Shown: positions 24,578 through 35,172 of the stretch, piece after piece
Layout: every line of letters begins with the position of its first letter
How positions within the stretch are numbered: position 1 is the first letter of the stretch
Origin: Neobacillus niacini
GTDB taxonomy: Bacteria > Bacillota > Bacilli > Bacillales > Cytobacillaceae
Assembly (NCBI RefSeq): GCF_019749295.1
Contig: NZ_JACWFG010000012.1
Coordinates: 158,564-222,563 of the forward strand
Direction: 5' to 3'
Length of the DNA: 64,000 nucleotides
The notes under the pieces: model-generated
What the model was told of the DNA's origin: nothing
Databases searched by the model: none
The model's input: only the letters and a program-made list of their open reading frames with translations
Made by a program: the position numbers and the translations under genes

Positions 24578-25183
24578 TAGCAATAATCGTAAAAAGTCAG
24601 CTTCCCGATCGTTACTGTTCAGAAACTCGTCACTTGCGATTGCTGCTAATATTTTTCTTTTTCTAGAAGGGTCGTTCACTTCTTTCAATACTCGTTTTCT
24701 GGCCAAATATAGAAATTCTAAGTAATCCTCATACCGTTCATCAAATTGGGATCCTAGCTGCTCTCGAATTTTCCTTGCAAGTGTTGGTGATGCTCCACCT
24801 GTCGATACTGCAATACTCAATCGTCCTTGCACAATATGTGAGGGAACATGAAAATCCGATCCTTCCGGGTCATCCGCAATAGTTACAAGCTGTTGGTCAC
24901 TAGCTGCCGCTTTTACATACTGGTTCAACTCAACATCGTTCGTGGCTGCATAAATTAAAAACGCACCTTCAATGTCTTCTTTATCAAATGATTTTTCAAT
25001 CCACTGTATCATTCCATTTTCAGCCAGCCCTTTTAGATTTTCTGTAGCATTGGGACTAATCACGATGATACTTGCTCCAGTACCAAGCAGTCCGGTAACT
25101 TTCCGCTCCGCAACCTTACCGCCGCCTGCAACCACTACTCTTTTCCCCTCGAGCCTTAACATAATCGGGTAATTCGAATTCAA
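24575..25183 (-). CDS. sirC: precorrin-2 dehydrogenase / sirohydrochlorin-forming enzyme
   Basis: 202 residues. The N-terminal NAD-binding fold has RVVVAGGGKVAERKV, and DFHVPSHIVQGRLSIAVSTGGASPTLARKIR follows, as in the CysG N-terminal domain family (YlnF/SirC). It oxidises precorrin-2 to sirohydrochlorin. It lies 3 bp after the uroporphyrinogen methyltransferase gene in the nitrite reductase operon, so it makes siroheme for NirB. Ferrochelation would need a separate enzyme or a low side activity. The C-terminal helical domain is present but lacks CysG's methyltransferase. Confidence 0.92.
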   Translation of the reverse strand: MNSNYPIMLRLEGKRVVVAGGGKVAERKVTGLLGTGASIIVISPNATENLKGLAENGMIQWIEKSFDKEDIEGAFLIYAATNDVELNQYVKAAASDQQLVTIADDPEGSDFHVPSHIVQGRLSIAVSTGGASPTLARKIREQLGSQFDERYEDYLEFLYLARKRVLKEVNDPSRKRKILAAIASDEFLNSNDREADFLRLLL

Positions 25184-25186
25184 GCC

Positions 25187-26638
25187 TTAACCCTGCCTTT
25201 CCTTAGCAGCTGGACATTGAACTAAGTGTTCAACCAAAGCTTCTCTAGTTGCAGACTTCGGGACAGCATCCGCCATTAGGCCCGACGCTTCAACAGCTGC
25301 CTTTGTATGCTTTCCCATACACACTACTTGCACATTTTTTAAAAGGGTGTAAACGTCAATACTGCATTTTTTCAAGCTATCAATAAATACTCCAACAGAG
25401 GCTGCGCTTGGAAACACCATCGTATTCACATTACCTTCCTCCAGCATTCGTTGAAAAATTGGAAGGAACTGAGTATCCAGCTCTTTTTTACTCGTAACCA
25501 TAAAGTCAGCATTTTCAACTTTATGGCTGCCTGCATCTCCAACAACGAGTAAGCTTCCTTCCTGGGGCATGTCTTCGATATGTTCAGCAATAAATCCACG
25601 TTCCTTTAAAGCCTTAATAGATTTGCTAGAACACCCATAAAAATCAGCCTTTATTTTTCGAATATCGATTTCCTTTTCAATAAGAGCATCGAAAAATTCA
25701 CCGACGCTTTCGGGGGAGGAGAAGATTATTTTATCGTAGTCTGCTGCCTTTTCCACCTTAACAGGCAAAATTGTCCTTTTCCATTTTGGAAATTCAATGA
25801 CATCGGCGCCTTTTTCTATTAATTCCTTTGCAAGGCCGCTAACACTTTCACTCGTACGGGCAAGTAATATTTGACGTCCGTACAATGGCATTTTTTCAAA
25901 CCAGCTGATTTTTTCACGAAGGGAGATGACCTCTCCCACGAGTATGATTGACGGATTGCTAAACTTAGCAGCAAGGACCTTTTCTGAAATATCTTCCAAG
26001 GTACCCTGCAATGTTTTCTGACGGCCAAATGTGCCCCATTGAATCAGGATCACAGGAGTGCTTGTAGGTTTACCGTGTGAAATCAGATTTTCACAGATAA
26101 ATGGCAGGTTTCCTACCCCCATGTAAAAAGCAATCGTATCAACACCGCGGACAAGTCCTTCCCAGTCAAGCATTGGCTTGCCATCCTTCGATTTATCATG
26201 AGCCGTTACAACCGCAAACGATTCAGCATGCTCACGATGAGTAACAGGTATTCCTGCATAAAGGGGGGCTGCAATCCCCGATGAAATACCAGGAACGATT
26301 TCAAAAGGTATATTATAGCGGGCAAGGGCTGCCGCTTCTTCACCAACACGGCCAAAAACACCAGGGTCGCCGCCTTTTAACCGAACGACTACTTTACCCT
26401 CTAATGCCTTTTCTACTAACAGCTCATTGATATTCTCCTGTCGCAGAATATGGCGGTCAGGTAATTTGCCGCAATAAATCAGCTCGCAATCAACCGGAGC
26501 AAATTCCAAAAGCTTAGGGTTGGCAAGCCGGTCATATAAAATAACTTCTGCCTGCTGGATTGCCTCCAATCCCTTTACGGTGATTAATCGTACGTCTCCC
26601 GGCCCTGCTCCTACTAAAAATACTTTACCTGTTTTCAT
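25187..26638 (-). CDS. uroporphyrinogen-III C-methyltransferase fused to uroporphyrinogen-III synthase
   Basis: 483 residues, two domains. Residues 1-245 are a SUMT/CobA methyltransferase (VFLVGAGPGDVRLITVKG, VVRLKGGDPGVFGR, EIVPGISSGIAAPLYAGIPVTHR). Residues ~255-483 are a HemD-type synthase (LYGRQILLARTSESVSGLA, IIFSSPESVGEFFDAL, NTMVFPSAASVGVFIDSL). It closes hydroxymethylbilane to uroporphyrinogen III and methylates it twice to precorrin-2. The fusion is common in Bacillaceae nir/nas operons (NasF-like). It is placed between nirD and sirC to supply siroheme. Confidence 0.93.
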   Translation of the reverse strand: MKTGKVFLVGAGPGDVRLITVKGLEAIQQAEVILYDRLANPKLLEFAPVDCELIYCGKLPDRHILRQENINELLVEKALEGKVVVRLKGGDPGVFGRVGEEAAALARYNIPFEIVPGISSGIAAPLYAGIPVTHREHAESFAVVTAHDKSKDGKPMLDWEGLVRGVDTIAFYMGVGNLPFICENLISHGKPTSTPVILIQWGTFGRQKTLQGTLEDISEKVLAAKFSNPSIILVGEVISLREKISWFEKMPLYGRQILLARTSESVSGLAKELIEKGADVIEFPKWKRTILPVKVEKAADYDKIIFSSPESVGEFFDALIEKEIDIRKIKADFYGCSSKSIKALKERGFIAEHIEDMPQEGSLLVVGDAGSHKVENADFMVTSKKELDTQFLPIFQRMLEEGNVNTMVFPSAASVGVFIDSLKKCSIDVYTLLKNVQVVCMGKHTKAAVEASGLMADAVPKSATREALVEHLVQCPAAKERQG

Positions 26639-26662
26639 CCTGCAGCCATCCTTCCAAACTCT

Positions 26663-26983
26663 TTATATAATAATATAAACGTTATCTCCTTCTACTTCCA
26701 CCTGAAATGTCTTCACTTGACCTGTATCCGGTGCTTGAACTTTACCGTCAACTAACGAGATTTTCCAATCATAAACAGGACAGTATACATATTCTCCACT
26801 CACAAGGCCTTCTGTTAACACGCCGCCTTTTGGATGTGGACTATGATTTTCAATAGCATAAACTCTACCATTGGTTACTTTAAATAAAGCTATTTCAATA
26901 TCATTGATGTTAACAGCGTAACCAGCCCGTACTGGGAGGTCAGAATAATTTGCCGCTAGTGTCATAGTTTTAGTTGTAATCAT
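26663..26983 (-). CDS. nirD: nitrite reductase small subunit
   Basis: 106 residues with a Rieske-like beta fold. The two ligand loops read NHSPHPKGG and CPVYDWKI instead of C-x-H ... C-x-x-H, so one cysteine and one histidine are missing and no [2Fe-2S] cluster is expected. This is usual for NirD/NasE subunits. It forms the NADH-nitrite reductase with NirB, whose gene ends 6 bp upstream. Overall length and the terminal KTFQVEVEGDNVYI match the family. Confidence 0.93.
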   Translation of the reverse strand: MITTKTMTLAANYSDLPVRAGYAVNINDIEIALFKVTNGRVYAIENHSPHPKGGVLTEGLVSGEYVYCPVYDWKISLVDGKVQAPDTGQVKTFQVEVEGDNVYIII

Positions 26984-26989
26984 TTATTA

Positions 26990-29404
26990 TCACTCTCCAG
27001 CCTTGACAGTGTGTACTGCATAATATTTATCTTTGATACTTTCACTTTCGATTGCTTCATTCCAAGGCTCAATATATTTCTTTAACGTTTGGTCCATACG
27101 CTCATTTAGTGCTTTTCTAGTTTCTTCATTAGCTAAGACTTCTTTTACATGCTCTAATCCAACGCGTTCAACCCATTTAGAAGTCCTCTCTAGGTAATTC
27201 GCATTTTCACGGTAATATTGCAGATAAGCACCCGTCATCTCCATTACCTCAGCCTCTGTTTTCACGGTAGCTAACAGGTCACCTGCACGAAGATCGACAC
27301 CGCCATTACCGGCAATATAAATTTCCCATCCGCCATCAATCCCGACAAAGCCAATATCCTTAATTCCTGCTTCAGAGCAGTTTCTTGGGCAGGCAGACAC
27401 ACCCATTTTTACTTTATGCGGCGTATCAAGACGTTCAAATTTCTTCTCAAGTTCAATTCCAAGTGACATGGAATCCTGTGTGCCATATCTGCAGAATTGC
27501 GCTCCTACACATGTTTTGACCGTACGAAGTGTTTTTCCATATGCATAGCCAGATGGCATATCAAGCTCTTTCCACATGCTAGGCAGGTCCTCTTTTTTTA
27601 CTCCAAACAAACCAATACGCTGTCCGCCGGTTAATTTTACTAAAGGCACTTCATATTTTTCAGCAACCTCAGCGATTTTTTTCAAATCAGCTGCCGTTGT
27701 TACACCGCCATACATTCTAGGAACGACAGAGTATGTTCCATCCTTCTGAATATTTGCATGCATTTTCTCATTAACAAGACGGGAATCACGATCATCCTTG
27801 TATTCATCCATGTGAATCATACCAAGGTAGTAGTTAATCGCAGGACGGCATTTTGTACACCCTTCCTCATTATTCCACTCAAGAACGTTCATCACTTCTT
27901 TAACACTTGAGAGACCCTTCTCTTTGATTTCAGCAATTAATTCCTCACGGCTGATGGTTGTACAACCACAAATACTAGTTTTTTGTGCTGCTGCTGCATC
28001 AAATTGGTCACCTAGTGTATAGGCAAGAATATCATTCACCATCGGTTTACAGCGTCCGCAAGATCGGCCGGCATTAGTACAATGACTAACTTGGTCGAGA
28101 GTGGTCAGCCCCTGCGTTTTGATTGCCTCAACGATTGCGCCCTTCGTAACACCATTACAGCCGCATACCAATTCATCATTTGGCATGGAGGCAATGTCGC
28201 CGCCTCCGCCTTCAGCACTGCATTGAGATTCGAAAATGGAAACCCCCGTGATATCTTCCTTTTTAGATAACATCCGGAACAGCCTTGTACTATCTTTTGT
28301 ATCACCATAGAGAACAATCCCAACGACCCTGTTATCCCGAATTAATACCCTTTTATAGATACCTTCAAATTCGTTGTAAACCATAATCGATTTGGTTGTT
28401 CCATCTTCAAAAATTTCTCCTGCTGAGTAAAGGTCCACTCCAGCAATTTTAAGCTGCGTTCCAGTAACTGAGCCTTCATATGGCGCTGCTTCTTTTCCGC
28501 ATATTCTTTCGGCAAGCACTTTCCCTTGCTCGTATAATGGTGCAACCAGCCCATAAACAATCTCTCTATGTTCGGCACACTCTCCCACTGCATACACATT
28601 CGGTGCACTTGTTTCCATAAAGTCATTTACTACAATTCCACGATTTACATATATCCCGCTGTCTCTTGCCACACTTGTATTCGACTTAATCCCAATTGCC
28701 ATTACTACAAGATCTGCTCTTGCAAAAGACCCATCTTTAAAACGAAGACCAGCAACGCGCTCATCACCGATAATTTCAACCGTTTCGTTTTCCATTAAGA
28801 ATCTCATACCCTGCGATTCCAGCTCTGCTTTTAATAAAGAGGAGGCAATTGGATCCAACTGACGCTCCATTAAACTCGGCATTAAGTGTACTACATCAAC
28901 CTTCATGCCAAGGTTTAGTAATCCTCTAGCTGCTTCAAGACCAAGAAGTCCACCGCCAATTACTACTGCCTTTTTATATTCTTCTGCTGACTTGATCATC
29001 ATTTCACAATCATTTATATCACGAAAACCGGTAACGCCCATTTTGTCCGCACCTGGGATTGGGAGGATGAAAGAGTTCGATCCTGTTGCAATGATTAAGT
29101 CATCATACTCTACCTCTCGCCCTTGGTCTGTTGTGACAAACTTTCTTTCTGTATCAATTTTGTTTACTGATTCACCTGTAAACAGCTGAATATTATTTTC
29201 TTTATACCAATCTAGTGGATTAATAATGATTTCTTCAAAGCTTGCATCACCCTGAAGAATATTTGATAGTTTAATTCGGTTATAGTTTGGATGTGGTTCT
29301 TGTCCAAAAATCGTAATCTCAAATTGATTTGGTGAAAGTTTAAGGATTTCCTCTATCGTCCTTACTCCCGCCATCCCGTTCCCTATCATCACTAATTTTT
29401 TCAT
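26990..29404 (-). CDS. nirB: NAD(P)H-dependent nitrite reductase large subunit
   Basis: 804 residues. The N-terminal FAD/NAD module has MIGNGMAGVRTIEEIL and AVVIGGGLLGLEAARGL. Two BFD-like [2Fe-2S] segments follow (CGCNGVTKGAIVEAI with CGRCKP, and CGCTTISREEL with CTKCRP). The siroheme/[4Fe-4S] domain ends in CVGAQFCRYGTQDS and CPRNCSEAG, the four-cysteine cluster ligands. It reduces nitrite to ammonia by six electrons from NADH. First gene of nirB-nirD-cobA/hemD-sirC. Two FNR-type boxes upstream suggest anaerobic induction, so a dissimilatory ammonifying role rather than only assimilation. Confidence 0.96.
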   Translation of the reverse strand: MKKLVMIGNGMAGVRTIEEILKLSPNQFEITIFGQEPHPNYNRIKLSNILQGDASFEEIIINPLDWYKENNIQLFTGESVNKIDTERKFVTTDQGREVEYDDLIIATGSNSFILPIPGADKMGVTGFRDINDCEMMIKSAEEYKKAVVIGGGLLGLEAARGLLNLGMKVDVVHLMPSLMERQLDPIASSLLKAELESQGMRFLMENETVEIIGDERVAGLRFKDGSFARADLVVMAIGIKSNTSVARDSGIYVNRGIVVNDFMETSAPNVYAVGECAEHREIVYGLVAPLYEQGKVLAERICGKEAAPYEGSVTGTQLKIAGVDLYSAGEIFEDGTTKSIMVYNEFEGIYKRVLIRDNRVVGIVLYGDTKDSTRLFRMLSKKEDITGVSIFESQCSAEGGGGDIASMPNDELVCGCNGVTKGAIVEAIKTQGLTTLDQVSHCTNAGRSCGRCKPMVNDILAYTLGDQFDAAAAQKTSICGCTTISREELIAEIKEKGLSSVKEVMNVLEWNNEEGCTKCRPAINYYLGMIHMDEYKDDRDSRLVNEKMHANIQKDGTYSVVPRMYGGVTTAADLKKIAEVAEKYEVPLVKLTGGQRIGLFGVKKEDLPSMWKELDMPSGYAYGKTLRTVKTCVGAQFCRYGTQDSMSLGIELEKKFERLDTPHKVKMGVSACPRNCSEAGIKDIGFVGIDGGWEIYIAGNGGVDLRAGDLLATVKTEAEVMEMTGAYLQYYRENANYLERTSKWVERVGLEHVKEVLANEETRKALNERMDQTLKKYIEPWNEAIESESIKDKYYAVHTVKAGE

Positions 29405-29471
29405 GTTGGATCGCTCCTTATATGGTTAATACTCGATATATTTACGTTTTAAAGTTTTGCTCTATAATTAC

Positions 29472-29544
29472 ATTGTAAATAATGAGGACCAATTTGATTG
29501 TGACGTACTTCACAATTTGTTGATTCTTTGTGAATAACTTCACA
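29472..29544 (-). promoter_or_regulatory. nir promoter with two FNR/CRP-type boxes
   Basis: TGTGA-N6-TCACA occurs twice, at 29499-29514 and 29529-29544 (centres 30 bp apart). A minus-strand TACAAT at 29472-29477 can serve as -10, with a start near 29465. That puts the proximal box centre at about -41.5, the class II FNR activator position. Both boxes match the consensus in all ten defined bases. Confidence 0.85.
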
Positions 29545-29564
29545 TTATTGTCAAATATTTATCT

Positions 29565-30033
29565 GCACTTCTTTGGTTCCTTCTAACCTCGTTTTTCGGA
29601 TTCAATGGTAACCAAAGCACCTCTCTGTTTCCCTCTAACCTGGTTTTTGGGGTCCAATGGTAATCAAAGCACTTCTCTGATTCCCTCTAACCTGATTTTT
29701 CGGGTCCAACGGTAACCAGAGCTCTTCTCTGATTCCCTCTAACCTGATTTTCCGGGTTCAACGGTAACTAAAACACTTCTTTGATTCCCTCTAACCTTGT
29801 TTTTCTGCTCCAACGGTAACCAAAGCACTTCTCTGATTCCCTCTAACCTGATTTTCCGGGCTCAACGGTAACCAGATCACTACTCTGTTTCCCTCTAACC
29901 TGATTTTTACGGTTCAACAGTAACCAGAGCATTACTCTAATTCCCTCTAACCTGATTTTTCGGGTTCAACGGTAACCAGATCACTACTCTAATTCCCTCT
30001 AACCTGATTTTCCGGGTTCAACGGTAACCAAAA
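29565..30033. repeat. tandem array 3: nine 52-bp units
   Basis: TAACC in the phrase CCCTCTAACCTGATTTT recurs at 29584, 29636, 29688, 29740, 29792, 29844, 29896, 29948 and 30000, exactly 52 bp each time. The unit also contains CGGTAACCA and CTTCTCTGATTCC. Point changes are scattered, with no length variation. It lies between the nir FNR boxes and the rocA terminator. No coding frame is supported. Confidence 0.97.
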
Positions 30034-30047
30034 TATCGCTTGCTCAT

Positions 30048-30081
30048 AAAAAAATCCCCCTTCTCTGCCTGAGAAGGGGGT
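30048..30081 (-). terminator. terminator of rocA
   Basis: CCCCCTTCTC-aggca-GAGAAGGGGG followed by ATTTTTTT on the minus strand. Confidence 0.92.
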
Positions 30082-30088
30082 CATAAAA

Positions 30089-31636
30089 TTAGTACATTTC
30101 AGATGTAGTTTTTGCTTGCATATGCAGTAACAAGTAGTCAGGACCGCCAGCTTTAGAGTCAGTTCCAGACATGTTGAAACCGCCGAATGGCTGATAACCA
30201 ACAATTGCTCCAGTACATGAACGGTTAAAGTATAGGTTACCAACATGGAAATCTTCACGTGCTTGTTCCTGGTGCTCACGGTTCGTTGTGATAACCGCAC
30301 CAGTTAAACCATACTCAGTATTATTTGCAATTTCGATTGCTTCAGTGAAATCCTTTGCTTTCGTGAAGCCTACCACTGGTCCAAAGATTTCTTCCTGCAT
30401 AATACGTGAGTCTGGAGCAAGGTCAGCAAAAACAGTCGGCTGAATGAAGTAACCTTTTGAATTGTCTCCTTCGCCGCCAGTCATTAACTTGCCTTCCTGC
30501 TTACCAATTTCTACATACTCCATGATTTTCTTGAAAGCATTATTATCATTAACTGGACCCATAAAAGTACTTTGCTCAGTTGGGTCGCCAACTGTTAATT
30601 CATTTGTTAATTCAACAACACGGTTCAACACTGTATCATAAACATCTTCAACGATTACGGCACGAGAGCATGCTGAACATTTTTGACCAGAGAAACCAAA
30701 CGCTCCTGCCACAATTGATTGTGCTGCAAGCTCAAGATCTGCTTCTGAGTCAACCACAATCGTGTCTTTACCGCCCATTTCAGCGATCAAACGCTTCATC
30801 CAGACTTGACCAGGATTCACTTTAGAAGAACGTTCGAAAATACGAAGTCCCACATCACGCGATCCAGTGAAGCTGATGAAACGAGTATCCTTATGGTCTA
30901 CTAAGTAATCCCCAACTTCAGCTCCGCTGCCCGGCACAAAGTTTAATACGCCTTTAGGCAGTCCTGCTTCTTCCATTACCTCAACGAACTTTGCTGCCAC
31001 AATTGGAGTGGTAGAAGCTGGCTTTAGTAAAACTGTATTACCAGTAACAATTGCAGCTACAGTTGTACCAGCCATAATTGCCAATGGGAAGTTCCAAGGT
31101 GAAATAATGATACCAACACCTAGTGGAATATAGTTGTAACGGTTAAATTCATTTGGACGGCTATTAACTGGAACACCATCTTTTAGATCCAGCATTTGGC
31201 GGCCATAATATTCAAGGAAATCAATTGCTTCCGCTGTATCCGCATCCGCTTCTCTCCATGGTTTACCTGCTTCCTTTGTTAAAAGGGCAGAAAACTCATG
31301 CTTGCGGCGGCGAATAATCGTTGCAGCTTTAAATAAAACATCCGCACGAACTTCAGCTTTAACCTTTCTCCATGTTTTAAATGCTTCAACGGCAGCCTGC
31401 ATTGCTTGTTCCGCATGATCTCTGCTGGCTTTGGATACGCTGCCAATTATCTCTTTATGATTAGATGGATTATATGAAACGATTTTATCTTCAGTTGTGA
31501 TTCTTTCACCGCCGATTACTAGCGGGTAATCTTTGCCTAAGTAACTCTCGATTGTCTTTAAACCGTTTAAATAGGCTTGACGGTTTTCTTCATTTGTAAA
31601 ATCTGTGAATGGTTCATGCTTATAAGGTTGTACCAT
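30089..31636 (-). CDS. rocA: L-glutamate gamma-semialdehyde dehydrogenase (1-pyrroline-5-carboxylate dehydrogenase)
   Basis: 515 residues of the aldehyde dehydrogenase superfamily, RocA/YcgN type. [27 protein letters not shown] binds NAD, the catalytic glutamate lies in [18 protein letters not shown], and the nucleophilic cysteine is in [14 protein letters not shown]. It oxidises glutamate semialdehyde to glutamate, the last step of proline and arginine catabolism. It is monocistronic with its own SigA-like promoter and terminator. The proline symporter in this window is a plausible metabolic partner. Confidence 0.95.
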   Translation of the reverse strand: MVQPYKHEPFTDFTNEENRQAYLNGLKTIESYLGKDYPLVIGGERITTEDKIVSYNPSNHKEIIGSVSKASRDHAEQAMQAAVEAFKTWRKVKAEVRADVLFKAATIIRRRKHEFSALLTKEAGKPWREADADTAEAIDFLEYYGRQMLDLKDGVPVNSRPNEFNRYNYIPLGVGIIISPWNFPLAIMAGTTVAAIVTGNTVLLKPASTTPIVAAKFVEVMEEAGLPKGVLNFVPGSGAEVGDYLVDHKDTRFISFTGSRDVGLRIFERSSKVNPGQVWMKRLIAEMGGKDTIVVDSEADLELAAQSIVAGAFGFSGQKCSACSRAVIVEDVYDTVLNRVVELTNELTVGDPTEQSTFMGPVNDNNAFKKIMEYVEIGKQEGKLMTGGEGDNSKGYFIQPTVFADLAPDSRIMQEEIFGPVVGFTKAKDFTEAIEIANNTEYGLTGAVITTNREHQEQAREDFHVGNLYFNRSCTGAIVGYQPFGGFNMSGTDSKAGGPDYLLLHMQAKTTSEMY

Positions 31637-31678
31637 GTCTTAAAACCTCCTATGTATTGAAACATTACATCCTTGTTC

Positions 31679-31708
31679 ATTCTAACATGTTTCTTTTACA
31701 CCTATCAA
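31679..31708 (-). promoter_or_regulatory. SigA-type promoter of rocA
   Basis: TTGATA (31703-31708), 18-bp spacer, TAGAAT (31679-31684), about 43 bp before the start codon. Confidence 0.6.
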
Positions 31709-31739
31709 CGGATAATAACAAATGCATATTTTGAATAAA

Positions 31740-31766
31740 AGAAAAACCTGACCGCTAAGCCAGGTT
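31740..31766 (-). terminator. terminator of the pcrB-pcrA-ligA-camS unit
   Basis: AACCTGG-cttagcggt-CAGGTT followed by TTTTC on the minus strand; it overlaps the camS stop codon. Confidence 0.8.
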
Positions 31767-32931
31767 AGTAAATATGCACAAATGGTTCGGCTTCATTTGC
31801 CTTACGAACAATCAATGCTTCAGGCCCGTCAACAGAAGTTACACTTACAGAAACGGAAATATAATCTGGAAAATGCTCAAGTACAAGTCCGGTTACATAT
31901 TGCGTAAACCCAATTGCTTCAGATTTCCCATAGAACTGAATCGGAATCGTGATATCCAAATCATGAAATTGATCTCCAATATAGAAGGCCCGGCCAATTA
32001 CACCATTAAAATTCGGAAAATAGGCTTCAACATCCTGCTTGAAATTTAAAAATGCCGTTACATCATCACGATGTGCTTCCTGTGCTTCTGTAGATGGAAA
32101 TAAGAAATACTTTTCTGCAACTGGCTCCCAAGCATTAATTGTTGAGCTGCCTTTATCCACTTTGGCATAGGTAAAAAAGGTCCCAGGAACGACGGATGAT
32201 TTACTTTGCTGATTAAACAGTGCGATTGTAATTGGAACATCCTTCAGATTCTTCATTGCTCGAAGGCGCTTCAGTACCTCATCGGCAATCTTTTTCCCTT
32301 CCCTTTCCATTTCAGCAAACTCAATTTCCCTTTCAAAGTAGGGTTCACCAACTGCAGTCCGAAAATAATGGACAGAATTCAGTGCAAGGCCAATAACCAC
32401 ACCGCCTAATTTAACGGTATCATTTTCACCTTTGATAAGGTAATCATGTTCTAAGATGTGGGCTAAGTAGATTGGACTATTACTATTACCTGCTTTAAAG
32501 TCTGCATTATCTGGCATAAGCGGATTTAAACCGATATTTTCATCTTCTTCAAGACCCTCGTCTTCTAATTGTGCGGGTGTGAATTTACGATTCAACCACA
32601 TCCTAACGGTATTTCTTTTTAGTTCTTGTCCTTCACGGAATAAATACGTTTTTGGATCAAATTGGTGTTGAGCAATTCTCATCAAACCCGTTTCAAACTC
32701 ATTAATGTCATATCTGGTATTAATATTTCCAACAATTAAACCGCGTGCTTCCCCAGGTTCGAACGGTAAAATCGTTCGATAATAGTTGTCTGAAATGTTA
32801 TATTTCGGAATAATTGCTTTCTCTTCCGCCTCTTCTTTTGTCTGCACAACATTCTCCTGCTTTTGAAAGTTTGGTGCACATCCACTAAGCAGTATGACAA
32901 GGGAAAGAGCGAGCAATGAGATTTTTCTCAC
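31765..32931 (-). CDS. camS: CamS-family sex pheromone lipoprotein (YerH)
   Basis: 388 residues. The signal peptide has lipobox LLSGC (Cys18), so it is a membrane-anchored lipoprotein. The mature part matches the CamS/YerH family: YNISDNYYRTILPFEPGEARGLI, then the long central segment with ARGLIVGNINTRYDINEFE, and the C-terminal YISVSVSVTSVDGPEALIVRK. In enterococci and staphylococci the cleaved signal fragment of CamS can act as a conjugation pheromone. The role of the lipoprotein itself is not known. It follows ligA by 13 bp in the conserved pcrA-ligA-yerH order. Confidence 0.92.
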   Translation of the reverse strand: MRKISLLALSLVILLSGCAPNFQKQENVVQTKEEAEEKAIIPKYNISDNYYRTILPFEPGEARGLIVGNINTRYDINEFETGLMRIAQHQFDPKTYLFREGQELKRNTVRMWLNRKFTPAQLEDEGLEEDENIGLNPLMPDNADFKAGNSNSPIYLAHILEHDYLIKGENDTVKLGGVVIGLALNSVHYFRTAVGEPYFEREIEFAEMEREGKKIADEVLKRLRAMKNLKDVPITIALFNQQSKSSVVPGTFFTYAKVDKGSSTINAWEPVAEKYFLFPSTEAQEAHRDDVTAFLNFKQDVEAYFPNFNGVIGRAFYIGDQFHDLDITIPIQFYGKSEAIGFTQYVTGLVLEHFPDYISVSVSVTSVDGPEALIVRKANEAEPFVHIY

Positions 32932-32944
32932 GTCGATACACCTC

Positions 32945-34975
<2,031 letters not shown>

Positions 34976-34983
34976 TTATACGA

Positions 34984-35015
34984 GAATAGCCCCATATTAG
35001 GGGCATTCTTTTTTA
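34984..35015 (+). other. terminator-like hairpin in the ligA upstream gap
   Basis: AGAATAGCCCC-atatta-GGGGCATTCT followed by T5 on the plus strand. No plus-strand gene ends here. On the minus strand it is a hairpin in the ligA leader without a U-run. It could stop antisense transcription or act as an RNA-processing site. Confidence 0.55.
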
Positions 35016-35025
35016 TAATTTGGCC

Positions 35026-35159
35026 GTGTTGATTTGCGCTCCAGGCACTTCGCTTTCCGCGGGCGGAACGGGGAGCCTCCTCGGCGCTTAAGCGCCTGCG
35101 GGGTCTCCCCTGCCCCGTCCTCCCGCAGGAGTCTTCGTGCCTTCCGCGCCAATCAACAC
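35026..35159. repeat. 134-bp GC-rich imperfect inverted repeat (dispersed Bacillaceae-type element)
   Basis: The outer arms are GTGTTGATT-tGCGC and GCGCc-AATCAACAC. Inside are GGCAC/GTGCC, CCGCGGG/CCCGC and CGGGG/CCCCG, and the centre is GGCGCTTAAGCGCC. The GC content is far above the neighbours. I recognise this type (GACTCCTGCGGGAG and related phrases) as recurrent in intergenic regions of many Bacillaceae genomes; I do not know an accepted name. It separates pcrA from ligA within the operon. Confidence 0.85.
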
Positions 35160-35172
35160 TGAGCTTAAAACA

